35,134 nucleotides of DNA from assembly GCA_023265365.1 (NCBI GenBank), contig JAHFTY010000012.1, positions 1 through 35,134 on the forward strand, in the 5' to 3' direction. The notes beneath the pieces are model-generated. The model made no database searches. It saw only the letters and a program-made list of their open reading frames with translations, and was not told the origin of the DNA. The DNA comes from Acidobacteriota bacterium. Its GTDB lineage: Bacteria > Acidobacteriota > Terriglobia > 20CM-2-55-15. This document shows positions 15,954-23,429 of the stretch, in pieces (the stretch's first letter is position 1; every line of letters starts with the position of its first letter). The translations under genes were made by a program, and so were the position numbers.

Positions 15954-17735
15954 CTATTTCCTTGCGGCGACGGCTTCTTTCACCATGCCGATGAATTCGT
16001 CGAGGGACTTGGACTTCAGGTCTTCGCCCGAACGCAACCTCACGGAAACGGCGTTGTTTTCCGCTTCGCGATCTCCGGCAACGAGCATGTACGGGATTTT
16101 CTGAAGCTGCGCATTCCGGATCTTCGCCTGCATTCGCTCGCCGCTCGAATCGATGAACACCCGCATTCCGGCGGCGTACAGAACTTCGCGCACCTTGTTG
16201 CAATAGTCCGCGTGACGGTCCGCAATCGGAATGATCGCGGCCTGCACCGGCGCGAGCCACACCGGAAACGCACCGGCAAAGTGTTCGATCAGAATTGCGA
16301 TGAAACGCTCGAAACTCCCCATGATCGCCCGATGGATGACGACCGGGCGGTGCTCCAGATTGTCGGCGCCTGTGTATTTCAGGTCGAAGTTCTCGGGCTG
16401 CTGGTAATCGAGCTGGATCGTTCCGCACTGCCAGTTCCTGCCAATGGCATCCGTGATGTCGCAATCGATCTTCGGACCGTAGAACGCGCCGTCCTTTTCG
16501 TTGACCGTGTATGGCATGCCCGCCTTCTCGAGGGCAGTCTTGAGTTGGGCTTCCGCATGGTCCCACGTTGCGACTTCGCCGAGAAACTCGTCAGGCCGGG
16601 TGGAGAGCTTTACGGAAAACGACAGGCCGAAGTCGCCGTAGATACGCTGGATCAGCCCGATCAGCCGCCCCACCTCTTCGCCGATCTGATCCTGAGTCAC
16701 GAAGCAGTGCGCGTCGTCCTGTGAAAACTGCCGCACACGCGTTAATCCGGAAAGCACGCCGGACGTTTCGTTGCGATGAAGAGGCGTCTGTTCGTGAAAC
16801 CGGACCGGCAGTTCGCGATAGCTGTGGATCTCGCTGGAATAGGCCAGGAAGTGACCGGGACAGTTCATCGGTTTCATGCTCATCATCTCGCCTTCGGACT
16901 CGATGAGGAACATGTTCGACCGGTAGTGTTTCCAGTGGCCGGATCTTTCCCACCACGCCTTGTTGTAAACCAGAGGCGTTTTCACTTCGACATAGCCTGC
17001 CGGAAACAGTACTTCGCGCATGTAGCTCGAGAGAATGTTGTACAGCGTGGTTCCCTTCGGCAGCCAGAACGCGGCGCCCGGCGCGAGTTGATGGAACGTG
17101 AAGAGACCCAGTTCCCGGCCGAGTTTCCGGTGATCGCGCTTTTTGGCTTCGTCGACACGGACGAAGTACTCCTCGAGTTCCTTCTTCGTATCGAAGGCGA
17201 CGCCGTAGACCCGCTGCATCTGTTCGCGCTCCTGGTTTCCGCGCCAATAGGCGCCCGACACGCGCGTGAGCTTGAAACTCTCAGGATCGATTCCTTTGGT
17301 TGTCGGCACGTGCGGGCCGCGGCAGAGGTCGGTAAACGTGCCGGTCCGGTAGACGCTCACTTCGGAAACGCTTCCGCCGGCCAGGCTGGCGTCGCCGAAT
17401 TCCGCGACAGCCGTGGTGCCGCGCGTCCTGAGGTCGTTCAGCAGTTCCACCTTGAAGTTCTGCTGCATGCCGCCGAACGTCCGGAGGGCGTCATCCATGG
17501 GAAGCTCGGACCGGTCGAACGAGAGGCCCTGCTTCACCTTCTCCCGCATCCGCTTTTCGATCTTCTCCAGATCTTCCGGCGTGAGCGGCCGGCTCAAATG
17601 AACGTCGTAGAAGAACCCGTCTTCAACGACGGGCCCGACGCCGAACTTCGCTTCCGGAAACATTTCCTGAATGCTCGCCGCCATCAGATGGGCGAGCGAG
17701 TGTCGCTTCGTATCGAGTGCTTGGTTCTTGGACAT
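15954..17735 (-). CDS. thrS: Threonyl-tRNA synthetase lacking the TGS domain
   Basis: 593 residues, against about 640 for the usual bacterial enzyme. The N-terminal TGS domain is absent, and the protein opens directly at the editing domain (KRHSLAHLMAAS with the later DLCRGPHV metal-type motif). The class II catalytic core follows: zinc ligands Cys in MKPMNCPGHFLAYSSEIH, His in FSQDDAHCFV and His in VVIHRAIMGSFERFI, plus motif 2 RFHEQTPLHRNETSGVLSGL. The C-terminal anticodon-binding domain begins near VWLAPVQAAIIPIADRHADY. It charges tRNA-Thr. It lies on the minus strand, facing away from the infC cluster it normally heads, with ogt in between. No strong ribosome-binding site is visible ahead of ATG 17735. 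Confidence 0.96.
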   Translation of the reverse strand: MSKNQALDTKRHSLAHLMAASIQEMFPEAKFGVGPVVEDGFFYDVHLSRPLTPEDLEKIEKRMREKVKQGLSFDRSELPMDDALRTFGGMQQNFKVELLNDLRTRGTTAVAEFGDASLAGGSVSEVSVYRTGTFTDLCRGPHVPTTKGIDPESFKLTRVSGAYWRGNQEREQMQRVYGVAFDTKKELEEYFVRVDEAKKRDHRKLGRELGLFTFHQLAPGAAFWLPKGTTLYNILSSYMREVLFPAGYVEVKTPLVYNKAWWERSGHWKHYRSNMFLIESEGEMMSMKPMNCPGHFLAYSSEIHSYRELPVRFHEQTPLHRNETSGVLSGLTRVRQFSQDDAHCFVTQDQIGEEVGRLIGLIQRIYGDFGLSFSVKLSTRPDEFLGEVATWDHAEAQLKTALEKAGMPYTVNEKDGAFYGPKIDCDITDAIGRNWQCGTIQLDYQQPENFDLKYTGADNLEHRPVVIHRAIMGSFERFIAILIEHFAGAFPVWLAPVQAAIIPIADRHADYCNKVREVLYAAGMRVFIDSSGERMQAKIRNAQLQKIPYMLVAGDREAENNAVSVRLRSGEDLKSKSLDEFIGMVKEAVAARK

Positions 17736-17752
17736 AAGTCACCAGTGTAATT

Positions 17753-17835
17753 GGAATTGCGGATTGCGGATTGCGGATTGCGGATTTTGAGACATGTGGA
17801 CAGTTCCGAAATCCGAAATCCGAATTCCGCAATTC
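17753..17835. repeat. Iterated ATTGCGG heptamer with imperfect inverted arm
   Basis: ATTGCGG is repeated four times in tandem at 17756-17783. After a short spacer, 17806-17835 carries an imperfect inverted counterpart (CCGAAATCCGAAATCCGAAT, then TCCGCAATTC). Together they could form a long hairpin. It lies in the gap between thrS and ogt and has no coding sense. Confidence 0.7.
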
Positions 17836-17843
17836 TCTGAGTT

Positions 17844-17874
17844 CCCCTCGCGCCTCAGGTGGTGAGGTGAGGGG
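17844..17874. repeat. GC-rich hairpin downstream of ogt
   Basis: CCCCTC-GCG-CCTCA, loop GGTGG, then TGAGG-T-GAGGGG. It lies one base past the ogt stop on that gene's downstream side. There is no U-tract, so it may be a REP-like element or 3'-end stabiliser rather than a classic terminator. Confidence 0.5.
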
Positions 17875-17875
17875 G

Positions 17876-18346
17876 CTACGTGAAAAGTGTTCTTCCCTGT
17901 TGTTCGATGGAAAGGAGCTTCTGCTTGAGTTGAAGTCCCCCGGCGTATCCGGTCAGCGAACCGTCCTGCCCGACGACGCGGTGGCATGGAATCACGACCG
18001 CAATCCGGTTCTCGTGATTCGCCATACCCACAGCCCGGGAGGCGCCCGGCTTGCCGATCGATTTGGCGATATCGCCGTAGGAGCGCGTTTCCCCATAAGG
18101 AATGTCGAGGAGCGCGCGCCAGACGGACATTTGGAACGGGGTTCCCTCGAAATCGAGAGGGCATTCGAATTCGGTACGGCGACCCTGGAAGTACTCCGAC
18201 AACTGGCGGACAAACGGCCGGTTGAGGGACTGATCGACAATGCCGTCCGGCGGTATGGTCATGCCGAAACGGACAGCGGACAATCCCTTATCGGAGGAAG
18301 CCAACGTCAGCGGACCCATTGGCGTTTCCATGATCGCGTAGCGCAT
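17876..18346 (-). CDS. ogt: Methylated-DNA-protein-cysteine S-methyltransferase
   Basis: 156 residues. A suicide repair protein that takes the methyl group from O6-methylguanine onto its own cysteine. The acceptor is Cys121 in VVIPCHRVV. The DNA-binding helix-turn-helix (IPYGETRSYGDIAKSIGKPG, then SRAVGMANHEN) and the C-terminal GYAGGLQLKQKLL are typical. Length fits the stand-alone Ogt type with no Ada N-terminal domain. It probably shares a transcript with the small membrane protein 31 bp upstream. Confidence 0.95.
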   Translation of the reverse strand: MRYAIMETPMGPLTLASSDKGLSAVRFGMTIPPDGIVDQSLNRPFVRQLSEYFQGRRTEFECPLDFEGTPFQMSVWRALLDIPYGETRSYGDIAKSIGKPGASRAVGMANHENRIAVVIPCHRVVGQDGSLTGYAGGLQLKQKLLSIEQQGRTLFT

Positions 18347-18377
18347 GAAACGAAGAATAACTTAAAGAATCTGCGGC

Positions 18378-18515
18378 TTACAACAGCCAATCCCGGATGA
18401 AACCAATTCCGACCATCATCGCCATCGACCCGACAAACGCAATAAACTCCGTAAACAGCACGAAGGCCGGCCGGCTTTCGCTGTGAAACGTGACGATGCG
18501 GCTATGGAAGCTCAT
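18378..18515 (-). CDS. Putative 45-residue single-pass membrane protein
   Basis: ATG 18515 to TAA 18378 encodes MSFHSRIVTFHSESRPAFVL, then FTEFIAFVGSMAMMVGIGFI and RDWLL. It has a short basic N-terminus and one strong hydrophobic helix. Third positions are GC-biased like neighbouring genes. It ends 31 bp before the ogt start, suggesting a shared transcript. The ribosome-binding sequence is poor (GAAGGT directly against the ATG). It is below usual annotation length cut-offs. No family was recognised. Confidence 0.5.
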   Translation of the reverse strand: MSFHSRIVTFHSESRPAFVLFTEFIAFVGSMAMMVGIGFIRDWLL

Positions 18516-18575
18516 ACCTTCGGCGTGGCACGTCAGACTCCAGAACGCCGGTCTGGAGGCGCCCGGACAATCGAA

Positions 18576-18604
18576 TTGAAAAATCTAGGTTGCTTTGTTA
18601 TGGT
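18576..18604 (+). promoter_or_regulatory. Sigma70-type promoter of the infC cluster
   Basis: TTGAAA (18576-18581), a 17-bp spacer and TATGGT (18599-18604) are well placed to start transcription near 18611, just ahead of the infC leader hairpin. Confidence 0.6.
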
Positions 18605-18616
18605 TAGCGTTTGTCT

Positions 18617-18650
18617 CTTGCTGCCGGACGCACTCCGGCAGCAAGTTTGT
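18617..18650 (+). terminator. infC leader hairpin, possible attenuator
   Basis: A perfect 12-bp stem (CTTGCTGCCGGA, 5-nt loop CGCAC, TCCGGCAGCAAG) is followed by TTTGTTT and then, after three bases, the GGAGG of infC. It begins only a few bases after the predicted transcription start. Leader control by IF3 or L20 is known for infC operons elsewhere; here an attenuator or ribosome-access switch is inferred. Confidence 0.55.
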
Positions 18651-18667
18651 TTCTGGAGGTCTCAGCC

Positions 18668-19180
18668 ATCGATAAAAACATAAGGGTCAACGGCAGAATC
18701 CGGGCCCGCGAGATTCGCGTCATCGACGACAAGAACGAGCAGCTTGGAATCTTGACTCCGCAGGCGGCATTGGTCATCGCGCAAGAGCGCGGTCTGGATC
18801 TGGTGGAGGTCGCACCCACGGCAACCCCGCCGGTCTGCCGGATCATGGATTATGGGAAGTACCTTTACCAGTTGAACAAGAAGCTTCACGAGGCGAAGAA
18901 ACATCAGAAGAACATCGTCGTCAAGGAAGTGAAGTTCAGGCCCAACACCGATGAGCATGATTACGAGTTCAAAAAGAACCACATCGTCCGGTTCCTGAAA
19001 CAAGGCGATAAAGTCAAAGCGACCGTGTTTTTCAGAGGACGAGAAATCGTCCACCAGAGTATCGGACGGGCCCTTCTGGACCGATTGGTCCAGGAGCTCA
19101 TCGACATCGGCGCCGTCGAAGCGCGGCCCAAAATGGAAGGCCCGAATCTGATCGCGATATTCGCGCCAAAGAAGAGTTAA
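18668..19180 (+). CDS. infC: Translation initiation factor IF-3
   Basis: 170 residues if it starts at AUC 18668, which sits 8 nt after GGAGG (18655-18659). No ATG or GTG occurs at the homologous position, and the family normally begins close to this [17 protein letters not shown] segment. An upstream in-frame TTG (18611) would force translation through the leader hairpin and add a non-homologous 19 residues. Rare starts (AUU in E. coli) are the basis of IF3 autoregulation because IF3 discriminates against them. The N-domain, the linker around [20 protein letters not shown] and the C-domain ([18 protein letters not shown]) are intact. It is the first gene of the infC-rpmI-rplT-pheST cluster. 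Confidence 0.95.
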   Translation: MDKNIRVNGRIRAREIRVIDDKNEQLGILTPQAALVIAQERGLDLVEVAPTATPPVCRIMDYGKYLYQLNKKLHEAKKHQKNIVVKEVKFRPNTDEHDYEFKKNHIVRFLKQGDKVKATVFFRGREIVHQSIGRALLDRLVQELIDIGAVEARPKMEGPNLIAIFAPKKS

Positions 19181-19187
19181 GGACGTT

Positions 19188-19391
19188 ATGAAACAGAAAT
19201 TAAAGACACATCGAGGCGCCGCCAAGCGCTTCAAGGTTACGGGAACCGGAAAGGTCATCCGGCGCCATGCGTTTGCCCGCCACATTCTGACGAAGAAGTC
19301 GTCGGGCCGGAAACGCAAGCTGGGTAAATCAGCAGTCCTCGACGAGGCCGAAGTCAAAAGCGTCAGGGACATGCTTCCTTACAGTTTTTAA
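19188..19391 (+). CDS. rpmI: 50S ribosomal protein L35
   Basis: 67 residues, usual length, very basic, beginning [20 protein letters not shown] and ending near DMLPYS. It lies 7 bp after infC with a TAAGGA ribosome-binding site formed at the infC stop. Together with infC and rplT it forms the conserved cluster. Confidence 0.97.
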   Translation: MKQKLKTHRGAAKRFKVTGTGKVIRRHAFARHILTKKSSGRKRKLGKSAVLDEAEVKSVRDMLPYSF

Positions 19392-19402
19392 GGAGTTTTC
19401 AA

Positions 19403-19756
19403 GTGCCTCGAGTCAAACGTGGAACAAAGCGCAAGGACCGCCGCAAGAAACTGCTCGGTCTCGCCAAAGGTTATTACCTCAATAAGAGCAAGCTCTACAA
19501 ATTCGCCAAGGAGGCCGTCGAGAAAGCGCTCGTCTACGCCTACCGCGACCGCAAGGTCCGAAAGCGCGAATTTCGAAAGCTCTGGATCATCCGCATCGGT
19601 GCGGCGGCCCGCCAGAACGGCACGAACTACAATCGATTGATCTCCGGCCTGAAGAAAGCCGGCGTCGAACTCGACCGCAAAGTTCTGGCCGACATCGCCC
19701 TGCAGGATCCGGCCAGCTTCACCCGGCTCGTGGATCAGGCGAAAAGCGCAAAGTAA
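19403..19756 (+). CDS. rplT: 50S ribosomal protein L20
   Basis: 117 residues starting at GTG 19403, preceded by AAGGAG at the rpmI stop. Diagnostic segments are [40 protein letters not shown] and [21 protein letters not shown]20 binds 23S rRNA early in assembly and in several bacteria represses its own operon through an mRNA site. No L20-specific leader was identified here beyond the infC hairpin. Confidence 0.97.
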   Translation: MPRVKRGTKRKDRRKKLLGLAKGYYLNKSKLYKFAKEAVEKALVYAYRDRKVRKREFRKLWIIRIGAAARQNGTNYNRLISGLKKAGVELDRKVLADIALQDPASFTRLVDQAKSAK

Positions 19757-19774
19757 AGGTATGGGATTTACGGG

Positions 19775-20812
19775 ATGTCTTCAAAGACGGGAATCGACCA
19801 ACTGCGTGAACTCGAACAGCGGTTCGACCGGGAACTCGCTGCGGTCGTCGACCACCGTTCTTTAGAGGACATCCAGGCACGCTACCTCTCCCGCAAAGCG
19901 GGTCTCCTCACCCTCCAGCTTCAGAACCTGGGCAAACTGCCCTCATCCGAAAGGGCGGAGTTCGGCCGCGTCGCGAACCAGGTCAAGACGCGCATCGAAT
20001 CGGCGCTCGGCCTGCTTCAAACCACGATTCTCGAGCGCGAAAAGAACGAAGCGCTCGTCCGCGAAACCATCGACGTCACGCTGCCGGGCGTTCGCCGGCG
20101 GACCGGCCATCGTCATCCGCTGACGATCGTCTGGAAGGAAATCGAGGACATCTTTATCGCGATGGGCTACTCGATCGAAGAGGGCCCCGAAGTCGAAACG
20201 ACCTATTACAACTTCGACGCGCTTAACACGCCACCCGCTCATCCGGCCCGCGATCCGCGCGACACGTTTTACATATCCGGCGATGTCGTTCTGCGGACCC
20301 ATACGTCTCCGGTACAGATCCGCACGATGGAGAAAATGAAGCCTCCGGTGCGCATCATCTGCCCGGGCAAGGTGTTCCGCCGTGACGCGTTCGACCCGAC
20401 CCACTCGCCGATGTTCCATCAGGTCGAAGGACTGCTCGTGGACGAAGGCGTGACGTTCTCCGACATGAAAGGGACGCTCGAACGGTTCCACAAGAAATTC
20501 TTCGGCGAAAGCACGCAAACTCGCCTGCGGCCCAGTTTCTTCCCGTTCACTGAGCCCAGCGCGGAAGTCGATATCACGTGCGTGGCCTGCGGGGGAACCG
20601 GCTGCCGCAACTGCAAAGGCACAGGCTGGATCGAAGTGATGGGATGCGGCATGGTGCACAAGTCGCTTTTCCGGAACGTCGGCTACGATCCCGCCAAATA
20701 CACCGGCTTCGCTTTCGGCGGCGGAATCGAACGATACGCGAAACTGCGCTACAACGTGGAAGACCTCCAGTTGTATTTCCAGAACGACATGCGCTTTCTC
20801 GAACAATTTTGA
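19775..20812 (+). CDS. pheS: Phenylalanyl-tRNA synthetase alpha subunit
   Basis: 345 residues, the catalytic subunit of the alpha2-beta2 enzyme. An N-terminal coiled coil leads into the class II core: ATGYSIEEGPEVETTYYNFD-type motif at GYSIEEGPEVETTYYNFDAL, HTSPVQIRTM, FRRDAFDPTHSPMFHQVEG (motif 2) and FAFGGGIERYAKLRY (motif 3). Before motif 3 there is a four-cysteine insert, CVACGGTGCRNCKGTGW, as in Bacillus-type PheS; it probably binds zinc. Its partner pheT follows 56 bp downstream, with a small hairpin between them. Confidence 0.96.
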   Translation: MSSKTGIDQLRELEQRFDRELAAVVDHRSLEDIQARYLSRKAGLLTLQLQNLGKLPSSERAEFGRVANQVKTRIESALGLLQTTILEREKNEALVRETIDVTLPGVRRRTGHRHPLTIVWKEIEDIFIAMGYSIEEGPEVETTYYNFDALNTPPAHPARDPRDTFYISGDVVLRTHTSPVQIRTMEKMKPPVRIICPGKVFRRDAFDPTHSPMFHQVEGLLVDEGVTFSDMKGTLERFHKKFFGESTQTRLRPSFFPFTEPSAEVDITCVACGGTGCRNCKGTGWIEVMGCGMVHKSLFRNVGYDPAKYTGFAFGGGIERYAKLRYNVEDLQLYFQNDMRFLEQF

Positions 20813-20833
20813 CCTCGGCGCCGGCGCGGAAAT

Positions 20834-20855
20834 GGTGTCAGTGGTGCCTGACACC
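20834..20855. repeat. Short hairpin between pheS and pheT
   Basis: GGTGTCAG, loop TGGTGC, CTGACACC: an 8-bp perfect stem 13 bases before the pheT start. It lacks a U-tract. It may be a REP-like repeat or affect pheT translation. Confidence 0.55.
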
Positions 20856-20868
20856 GAATGTGTAAAAC

Positions 20869-22881
20869 ATGAAGATCAGTCTCAATTGGCTTAGAGAATT
20901 CGTGGACCTGCCGGACGACCCGCAAACGCTGGGCCGCAAGGTCACAAGCGTGGGTCTCGCCGTCGACCTCCTGGAATCGAAAGGTGGCGACACGCTTTAC
21001 GAATTCGACATCACGACGAACCGGCCGGATTGTCTCAACCATCTCGGCATGGCCCGCGAGGTCGGCGCGATCTATGGTTCGACGGTGAGAAAACCGGTCT
21101 TTGAAGTGAAGGAAGCCGACGAAGACACCGCCAATGTCTTTTCGATCGACATCGCCGACCCCGACCTCTGCGGCCGATATTGCGGGCGCTACATCGAGGG
21201 CGTGAGGATCGGTCCGTCTCCCGAGTGGCTTCAGAAGCGCCTCGAGTCGATCGGCCAGCGCTCCATCAACAACGTGGCCGACGTGACGAACTTCGTGATG
21301 ATGGAGCTCGGCCAGCCGCTGCATGCGTTCGACGCCGACACGCTGCACCATCAGCAGATCATCGTGCGGCGAGCGGACGTTGACGAACGGATCACGACAC
21401 TCGATGGGCAGCAGCGGACCCTGAATCCATCCATTCTGGTGATCGCCGACGCCGACCGTCCGGTTGCGATTGCCGGCGTCATGGGCGGAGCCGAAACCGA
21501 AATCTCGAACAAAACGGCGAATGTTCTTCTGGAAAGCGCTTACTTCTTCCCCGCCGGCATCCGGAAGACCGCACGATCGTTGAGCATGTCGACCGAAGCT
21601 TCGTATCGATACGAACGCGGCGGCGACATTGAGCTGGCCCGTTACGCCTGCGATCGGGCGGCTGCGCTGATTCAGCAGGTGGCCGGTGGCCGGATTTATC
21701 GCGGTGCGATTGACGTCTACCCGGCGCCGCACCAGCCGGTTGTGGCGAGCCTGCGGCGCCATCGCATCGAGGAATTCCTTGGCGCGCCCGTTCCGGACGA
21801 CGTCGTGGACCGGATCTTCCAGCGCCTGGGTTTCCAGCCCGCGCGCACGCCGGAGGGCTGGACGGTCACCGTGCCCAGCTATCGCGTGGATGTCGGCGAC
21901 GAAGAGGATCTGCTGGAAGAGGTCGCGCGCCATCACGGTTTCGACAATTTCCCGGCGACGCTTCCTCCCTTTGCCGGGTCCGGATCGGGCAAACCGTACG
22001 ATCAGGAGGAGCGGCAGCTTCGGAATGATCTGTCCGCGTTCGGCTACTCCGAAACGTACGGACTGTCATTCACCGATGAAACAACCGAGGCTCGATTCGG
22101 TCACGCCGAAAAGCCGGTTCGGCTGCTCAACCCGATGAGTGAAGACTGGACGTTGCTCCGCAGTTCACTGGTATCCGGCATTCTTCAGGCCGTTGAATGG
22201 AACATGCATCGCGGCCGGCGCGACCTCCAGTTGTATGAATTGGGCAAGGTCTATCGGGAAGGAAGTGAGAAACGGATGCTGGTTCTCGCTGCGACGGGCA
22301 TGCTGCTCCAGAAAAGCGTTCACGAAAACCCGAGGGAGGCCGGCTTCTACGACATCAAAGGCGACGTTGAAGCGATCCTCAGGGCATTCGATGTTTCCGG
22401 AACGACAACGCGCGAGAATCTGCCGAAGTACTATCACCCGGGCCGGTCGGCGCGTCTCGGCGGCTTCGCGGTTGCAGGCGAGATCCACCCGGACTACACG
22501 CCTGCCATGAAGCCTCATCAGCGCATCTGTCTCGCCGAAATTGACGTTGATGAAATTCTGAAATCGCGGCTGAGGCATGAAGCGAAGCCCGTCCTCAAAT
22601 ATCCGTCGATCCGGCGCGATCTCTCATTGTTGCTGGAGCGCGGCGTCGAGTATGCTGCGATCCGGAACACGATCGCGGATGCGGGAATTGCGGAACTGGT
22701 CCGGTTCGAACCGTTCGACCGGCTGGACAAGGGCCCGTTCCCGGATTCGAAGTACAGTCTTTCCGTTTCTCTGATCTATCAGTCGCCGGAGCGAACCCTT
22801 ACGGACAACGAGGTCGAGTCGCTTGACCGAAGAATTCTTGAACTGCTCGAACAGCGCCTCGGCGCTCAACTAAGGAAATAG
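20869..22881 (+). CDS. pheT: Phenylalanyl-tRNA synthetase beta subunit, short form
   Basis: 670 residues, against about 800 for E. coli-type subunits. Residues 1-40 (MKISLNWLREFVDLPDDPQT) run directly into the B3/B4-type segment (EFDITTNRPDCLNHLGMARE), so the EMAP-like OB tRNA-binding domain usually inserted at about residues 40-150 is missing. The rest is present: the VAIAGVMGGAETEIS region, B5 domain, core class II-like fold (LLNPMSEDWTLLRSSLVSGI), and the C-terminal anticodon-binding FDX-ACB domain (KYPSIRRDLSLLLERGVEY to the end). It is the structural and editing partner of PheS. Confidence 0.96.
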   Translation: MKISLNWLREFVDLPDDPQTLGRKVTSVGLAVDLLESKGGDTLYEFDITTNRPDCLNHLGMAREVGAIYGSTVRKPVFEVKEADEDTANVFSIDIADPDLCGRYCGRYIEGVRIGPSPEWLQKRLESIGQRSINNVADVTNFVMMELGQPLHAFDADTLHHQQIIVRRADVDERITTLDGQQRTLNPSILVIADADRPVAIAGVMGGAETEISNKTANVLLESAYFFPAGIRKTARSLSMSTEASYRYERGGDIELARYACDRAAALIQQVAGGRIYRGAIDVYPAPHQPVVASLRRHRIEEFLGAPVPDDVVDRIFQRLGFQPARTPEGWTVTVPSYRVDVGDEEDLLEEVARHHGFDNFPATLPPFAGSGSGKPYDQEERQLRNDLSAFGYSETYGLSFTDETTEARFGHAEKPVRLLNPMSEDWTLLRSSLVSGILQAVEWNMHRGRRDLQLYELGKVYREGSEKRMLVLAATGMLLQKSVHENPREAGFYDIKGDVEAILRAFDVSGTTTRENLPKYYHPGRSARLGGFAVAGEIHPDYTPAMKPHQRICLAEIDVDEILKSRLRHEAKPVLKYPSIRRDLSLLLERGVEYAAIRNTIADAGIAELVRFEPFDRLDKGPFPDSKYSLSVSLIYQSPERTLTDNEVESLDRRILELLEQRLGAQLRK

Positions 22882-22882
22882 A

Positions 22883-23152
22883 ATGTCAAACGCGTTCGAA
22901 AAATTTGAAGAGCTGGAAACGCGCATTATGCGCGCGGTGGAGTTGGTGAAGACGACGCGGCAGGAGAAGGAGAACCTGGAGAAGGAACTCTCCGGCTCGC
23001 GCTCGCAGATCGCGAAGATGGAACGCGAGCTGGAAGAGTTGAGACGGGAACGCGATTTGGTCAAGAATAGGATCGAGAATCTACTCCACAATCTTTCCGA
23101 GTTGACCGAGGAGCCGGGTGTCCAAACCGAAGTCACGTCCAATCGACGTTGA
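22883..23152 (+). CDS. ZapB-like coiled-coil protein
   Basis: 89 residues, starting one base after the pheT stop with AAGGAA as ribosome-binding site. Nearly the whole chain is a heptad-patterned coiled coil (FEKFEELETRIMRAVELVKT, ENLEKELSGSRSQIAKMERE, ELEELRRERDLVKNRIENLL). This matches ZapB-like cell-division factors in length and nature. The next gene is ZapA, with which it overlaps by 35 nt, and that context makes a role at the FtsZ ring likely. Confidence 0.75.
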   Translation: MSNAFEKFEELETRIMRAVELVKTTRQEKENLEKELSGSRSQIAKMERELEELRRERDLVKNRIENLLHNLSELTEEPGVQTEVTSNRR

Positions 23153-23420
23153 GATCTACGATCAGAAATACACAATCGTCCTCCAGAAGCCTCTTCCGGA
23201 GGACGAAGTGCGCGCCCTTGCCCAGGAAGTCGATGCCCGCATGCGCGACATCGCAGCCGTGGCCAGCACCGCCGACTCTCTGAAAGTCGCCGTCCTCACC
23301 GCGCTGCACCTCGCGCAGGAATACCGCGAGCTCAAGCGAAACTGCGATCGCAAGGATGCACTCCTCAACTCCAAAGCCACGGAATGGAGTCGCGCGCTGG
23401 AACAAGTCTTGAAGAAATAA
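23118..23420 (+). CDS. zapA: Cell division protein ZapA
   Basis: 100 residues starting at GTG 23118, preceded by GAGGAG within the upstream coding sequence. It shows the ZapA pattern: N-terminal beta hairpin (PIDVEIYDQKYTIVLQKPLP), a helix with VRALAQEVDARMRDIA, hydrophobic core SLKVAVLTALHLAQEYRELK and a C-terminal coiled coil. ZapA binds and bundles FtsZ filaments. The pheT-zapB-zapA order is shared with other bacteria. No 6S RNA, often found after zapA in gammaproteobacteria, is evident in the 9 bp before the next gene. Confidence 0.9.
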   Translation: MSKPKSRPIDVEIYDQKYTIVLQKPLPEDEVRALAQEVDARMRDIAAVASTADSLKVAVLTALHLAQEYRELKRNCDRKDALLNSKATEWSRALEQVLKK

Positions 23421-23429
23421 GAGCAATCG

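Noticed and set aside
17756-17783. Short tandem repeat considered as a CRISPR array
   Set aside because: Seven-base units without spacers; no cas genes in the window.
18611-18667. TTG-initiated 19-residue extension of IF3
   Set aside because: It would translate the leader hairpin and the ribosome-binding site, and is not IF3-like.
20749-21936. 395-residue minus-strand frame
   Set aside because: Antisense to pheT.
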